NCBI GenBank assembly: GCA_027364815.1
Contig: DAHXOQ010000109.1
Coordinates: 1-8,675 of the forward strand
Length of the DNA stretch: 8,675 bases
Origin: Acidobacteriaceae bacterium
GTDB taxonomy: Bacteria > Acidobacteriota > Terriglobia > Terriglobales > Acidobacteriaceae
Reading direction: 5' to 3'
The first letter of the stretch is position 1. Each line of letters opens with the position of its first letter. The notes under the pieces are model-generated. The model was not told the DNA's origin. It worked only from the letters and a program-made list of their open reading frames with translations, and ran no database searches. This document shows positions 6,149 through 8,675 of this stretch, in pieces. Made by a program: the position numbers and the translations under genes.

Positions 6149-7606
6149 TTAAACGCGACGGCTGGCGGCTTCCTCGTATACGGCAACGTATTCCTTGGCC
6201 GCAATTGTCCAACTGTACTCTTTCGCCATGCCGTTGAGCATGAGCCGATGCCAGGCTGCTGGCTTGGCGTATGCAGTTAGCGCGCGGTCGACGGCGGCGA
6301 GGAAAGACGAGGCGAGGTAGCCTTCGAATTTGAAGCCGGTGCCTGTGAGTTTTTCAGGATTCCACTCTTCGATGGTGTCGTCGAGTCCGCCGGTGGCGCG
6401 GACGACGGGAACGGTTCCGTATTTCAGCGAGTAGATTTGATTGAGGCCGCAGGGTTCGTAGCGCGAAGGCATGAGGAAAATGTCAGCCCCGGCTTCAATC
6501 AGGTGGGCGATTTTGTCGCTGTAGCCAATGTGAACGGCTACGCGATCCGGACGCGCGGCGGCCCAGTTGCGGAAGAATCGCTCGTAGCCACCTTCACCGG
6601 AACCGAGCACGACAATTGCAAGATCTCTATCATCGAGGGCCGCAGCTATCTGCGCGACGAGGTCAAAACCTTTTTGCGTGGCCAGGCGCGATACGATGCC
6701 CAGGACCGGAGTGCTGTTGGCAACGGGTTTGAGACCGAAGGCTTTGAGCAGATCATTGCGGCAAGCGTCTTTGCCGGTGAGATCAGACGGCGTGAAATTT
6801 GCGATGAGATTTTTATCAGTGGCAGGATTCCACTCAGAGTAGTCGACGCCATTAAGGATTCCGCGCAGATCGGCCGAACGGCGAGTGAGGACATTTTCAA
6901 GATTGTTGCCGAACTCCGGGGTTTGAATTTCAATGGCGTATTTCCGGCTGACAGTAGTGAGAATGTCGGAGTAGACGAGACCGCCTTTGAGGAAGTTAAA
7001 AGTGTCAAAGTGCTCAAGTTTATCCATGGTGAAGAGATCCCAGGGAAAGAGCAGCCGTTGCGTAGTGGACGGTGGAAACCAGCCCTGGTAGCCGGCGTTG
7101 TGAATGGTGAGCACGCAGCTGGTGGATTGGAATAGCGGGTCGTAGTAATAAAGTGTGCGCAGGTAGACGGGGATGAGCGCGGCTTGCCAATCGTGAACGT
7201 GAAAGATACTCGGTACGCCGAGTTGCTTGGTCGCTTCAATGATGGCACGGCAGAAGAGGGCAAAGCGCTCGGCGTTGTCAGGATACTCGCCTCCCTTGGG
7301 GCCGTAGAGTTCTGGACGGTCAAAGAGTTCAGGGCAATCGACGAAATAATATTGCACGCCCGCGCGCTTGCCACCATCAACAATAGCGGCAAAGCGATTG
7401 TAGGAATCGAAGGGGATAGTGAGGGAGCGAATGACGCGAATGAGTTCGCTGGGAAGATGCTTGCGTACCTGCGCGTAAAGTGGCAGGTAGACGGTGACCT
7501 GGGGGCCGAGCTTGACGAGCGCTGGAGGCAAGGCGCCGACGACATCAGCGAGCCCGCCGGTGTTTGCGTAGGGTACACATTCTGATGCAGCAAAGACGAT
7601 GTGCAT
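6149..7606 (-). CDS. glgA: Glycogen synthase (ADP-glucose type, GT5)
   Basis: Transfers glucose from ADP-glucose to the non-reducing end of alpha-1,4-glucan in bacterial glycogen synthesis; cytosolic, GT-B fold. The 485 residues match the usual ~477-490. N-terminal domain: MHIVFAASECVPY then ANTGGLADVVGALP (14-27), HVHDWQAAL (137-143 region) and TIHNAGYQG (167-175). C-terminal domain: GIVSRLATQKGFDL (303-316), with the Arg and Lys expected to bind phosphate groups, LGSGEGGYE, GADIFLMPSRYEPCGLNQ (373-390) with catalytic Glu384, and TGGLDDTI. The first motif normally reads KTGGL, but residue 15 here is Asn (codon AAC), a striking change in an otherwise intact enzyme. The start at 7606 is preferred over an in-frame codon at 7645 because GGAG lies 6 nt upstream and family homology starts at this Met. 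The gene is divergent from rsmA and convergent with the permease; no other glg gene is in view. Confidence 0.96.
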   Translation of the reverse strand: MHIVFAASECVPYANTGGLADVVGALPPALVKLGPQVTVYLPLYAQVRKHLPSELIRVIRSLTIPFDSYNRFAAIVDGGKRAGVQYYFVDCPELFDRPELYGPKGGEYPDNAERFALFCRAIIEATKQLGVPSIFHVHDWQAALIPVYLRTLYYYDPLFQSTSCVLTIHNAGYQGWFPPSTTQRLLFPWDLFTMDKLEHFDTFNFLKGGLVYSDILTTVSRKYAIEIQTPEFGNNLENVLTRRSADLRGILNGVDYSEWNPATDKNLIANFTPSDLTGKDACRNDLLKAFGLKPVANSTPVLGIVSRLATQKGFDLVAQIAAALDDRDLAIVVLGSGEGGYERFFRNWAAARPDRVAVHIGYSDKIAHLIEAGADIFLMPSRYEPCGLNQIYSLKYGTVPVVRATGGLDDTIEEWNPEKLTGTGFKFEGYLASSFLAAVDRALTAYAKPAAWHRLMLNGMAKEYSWTIAAKEYVAVYEEAASRRV

Positions 7607-7612
7607 GAGGAG

Positions 7613-7616
7613 CTCC
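7613..7616 (-). promoter_or_regulatory. Shine-Dalgarno for glgA
   Basis: On the - strand GGAG sits 6 nt before the ATG at 7606. This decides the glgA start against the in-frame upstream codon at 7645, which would add 13 residues (MRNHLRASLAELL) not typical of the family. Confidence 0.7.
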
Positions 7617-7711
7617 GCGAGAGAGGCGCGTAAGTGATTGCGCACAAAACTCTTACAGAGAAAGTTTATCGCATTCGCGCGGTTTGGGTGCTTTCAACTA
7701 TGCTCAGAGAA

Positions 7712-8551
7712 ATGCCAGTCAAGTCCAAATTAGGCCAGAACTTTCTGCACGATGCGCACGCAATTGAACGCATTGCAACAGCAGTGGGCGATTTGGCGGG
7801 TCGGACGGTTGTGGAGATTGGACCCGGGCGCGGAGCGATTACACATGCGTTGGTGGCTAGAGTAAAGTCGGCCGGGCCGGCTGGAAGAGTCGTTGCGATT
7901 GAACTGGATCGTGAGTTGGCGGCGGCACTGAAAGTGGATTTTGCGCTCGAGATTGCGGCGGCGGACGAAGGTGCGACGGTAGAGGTTGTGGAGAAGAGCA
8001 TTCTGGATTTTGATTTGACTGCGGCGGCGGAAGAGGCGGGTGGGCCGTTGCTGGTGGTTGGCAATTTGCCGTATTACATTACCTCGGATATTTTGCTGCA
8101 TCTGGGGAAACATCATCGGGCGATTGAGCGCGCCGTGCTGATGGTTCAGCGCGAAGTAGCTGATAGGATCACGGCTTCACCGGGTGGCAGCGAGTATGGA
8201 TTGCTCTCGGCAACGGTGCAGCTTTATGGGCCAGTAGAGAGGCTTTTCTCGCTGCCACCGAGCGCATTTACGCCGCCGCCACAGGTGCATTCGCCTGTTT
8301 TCGGATGGAAGATGGCACCGCAAATGGAAAAATTAGGAGTTGAGGAAGATGAGTTTTTTAGGTTTTTACGGAAATGTTTTGCTCAGAAGCGGAAGACTCT
8401 GAGTAATAATTTAAAGGCAGCCGGGTATGAGAGTCTGCAGATTTCGAAGGCACTTCAGAGTGCTGGAGTTGTGCCTCAAGCTCGTGCAGAGACGTTAGAT
8501 TTGAACCAATTTGCGAAAGTATCAAATTATCTCGCTTTAGTAAATCAGTAA
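7712..8551 (+). CDS. rsmA: 16S rRNA (adenine1518-N6/adenine1519-N6)-dimethyltransferase
   Basis: RsmA/KsgA uses S-adenosylmethionine to dimethylate two adjacent adenosines in the 3'-terminal helix 45 of 16S rRNA, a late 30S maturation step; loss gives kasugamycin resistance in E. coli. The 279-residue form starts MPVKSKLGQNFLHD, the family's N-terminal signature. The Rossmann methyltransferase core has EIGPGRGAIT (35-44) for SAM, AIELDRE (62-68) and the catalytic motif IV GNLPYYITS (117-125). The C-terminal part has FTPPPQVHSPV (186-196) and QKRKTLSNNL (225-234). All motifs are intact. The start is uncertain: ATG at 7700 (283 residues) and GTG at 7634 (305 residues, with AGAGAGG 7 nt upstream) are in frame. 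The GTG would leave almost no room for promoters between rsmA and divergent glgA, so a later start is favoured. A strong hairpin follows 42 bp after the stop. Confidence 0.95.
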   Translation: MPVKSKLGQNFLHDAHAIERIATAVGDLAGRTVVEIGPGRGAITHALVARVKSAGPAGRVVAIELDRELAAALKVDFALEIAAADEGATVEVVEKSILDFDLTAAAEEAGGPLLVVGNLPYYITSDILLHLGKHHRAIERAVLMVQREVADRITASPGGSEYGLLSATVQLYGPVERLFSLPPSAFTPPPQVHSPVFGWKMAPQMEKLGVEEDEFFRFLRKCFAQKRKTLSNNLKAAGYESLQISKALQSAGVVPQARAETLDLNQFAKVSNYLALVNQ

Positions 8552-8593
8552 GCTACATGAGTTGAAATTTTGATTTCCAATCTTCCCTGTCAG

Positions 8594-8637
8594 CAATCAA
8601 AAGCCCTAGGCCAGTTTCGGCCCAGGGCTTTTGATTG
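8594..8637. terminator. Long hairpin terminator after rsmA, probably bidirectional
   Basis: A 14-bp perfect outer stem, CAATCAAAAGCCCT (8594-8607) with AGGGCTTTTGATTG (8624-8637), encloses one A/C mismatch, a 4-bp inner stem GGCC/GGCC and the loop AGTTTC (8613-8618). The U-rich run lies within the arm (CTTTTGATTGTT), and the outer arms give the same pattern on both strands. It can therefore serve rsmA and a convergent gene from the right. Confidence 0.8.
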
Positions 8638-8655
8638 TTGGGTCAGAGAGGTTGA

Positions 8656-8675
8656 TTAGTGGTGTCCACCACCTC
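8656..8675 (-). CDS. Possible C-terminus of a - strand gene, ending GGGHH
   Basis: Reading leftward from the window edge, the - strand codes Gly-Gly-Gly-His-His followed by TAA (complement of 8656-8658). Only five complete codons are visible, so function cannot be named. The Gly/His-rich ending and the position just outside a symmetric hairpin fit a convergent gene sharing the terminator with rsmA. A short in-frame run before a stop is weak evidence by itself, and the stretch may be non-coding. Confidence 0.35.

Noticed and set aside
6437..7135. 232-codon + strand open frame opposite glgA
   Set aside because: It is antisense to a clearly conserved glgA, shows no recognisable motif and is explained by codon bias leaving the complementary frame open.
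6646..7647. 333-codon - strand open frame overlapping glgA in another frame
   Set aside because: Same strand as glgA but shifted frame; the Ser/Pro/Arg-rich, low-complexity translation is typical of a frame shadow. glgA itself is intact across the whole stretch, so no frameshift is implied.
1..8675. A novel multi-gene system, defence island, mobile element or CRISPR array
   Set aside because: Every open frame of substance matches a well-known housekeeping or transport family. No transposase, integrase, terminal repeats, spaced direct repeats or toxin-antitoxin-like small pair was seen, and all gaps are 165 bp or shorter.

Overview
The window looks like an ordinary housekeeping stretch of a bacterial chromosome with G+C somewhat above half (judged by eye). 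The protein style (GpmI with an extra surface segment, the N-terminal sequences of RsmA and GlgA, the eno / gpmI-pyrE-uvrC neighbourhood) suggests Acidobacteriota, perhaps a Terriglobia-like lineage. That is an inference from general familiarity, and no database search was possible. I see no IS element, prophage, CRISPR array, tRNA or rRNA, and no sign of a novel multi-gene system.

Left side, + strand: the last 104 codons of enolase (eno) end at 317 and are followed by a strong hairpin terminator (343-374). A 165-bp gap then leads to gpmI (phosphoglycerate mutase, 483-2090, GTG start). gpmI overlaps pyrE by one base (TAATG). After 68 bp containing CCCTAT repeats comes uvrC (2764-4656). After another 103 bp comes an APC/LAT-type amino acid transporter (4760-6145), whose start codon lies inside a perfect 7-bp inverted repeat. 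These four genes probably form one rightward transcription unit, possibly with extra internal promoters.

Right side: glgA (glycogen synthase) lies on the - strand (6149-7606) and converges on the transporter with only 3 bp between the stop codons. A ~105-bp divergent gap separates it from rsmA (16S rRNA dimethyladenosine transferase, 7712-8551, +). After rsmA there is a long symmetric hairpin (8594-8637), and the last bases can be read as the C-terminus of another - strand gene ending Gly-Gly-Gly-His-His, cut by the window edge.

Functionally, eno and gpmI catalyse neighbouring steps of lower glycolysis (3-PG to 2-PG to PEP). pyrE serves UMP synthesis, uvrC nucleotide excision repair, rsmA ribosome maturation and glgA glycogen storage. 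No single pathway joins them all. The observations most worth checking are the Asn in place of the normally invariant Lys of the GlgA KTGGL motif, the hairpin covering the transporter start codon, the missing ribosome-binding site and CCCTAT repeats before uvrC, and the interrupted palindrome upstream of gpmI. No gene of ordinary size remains unexplained, and no gap exceeds 165 bp.
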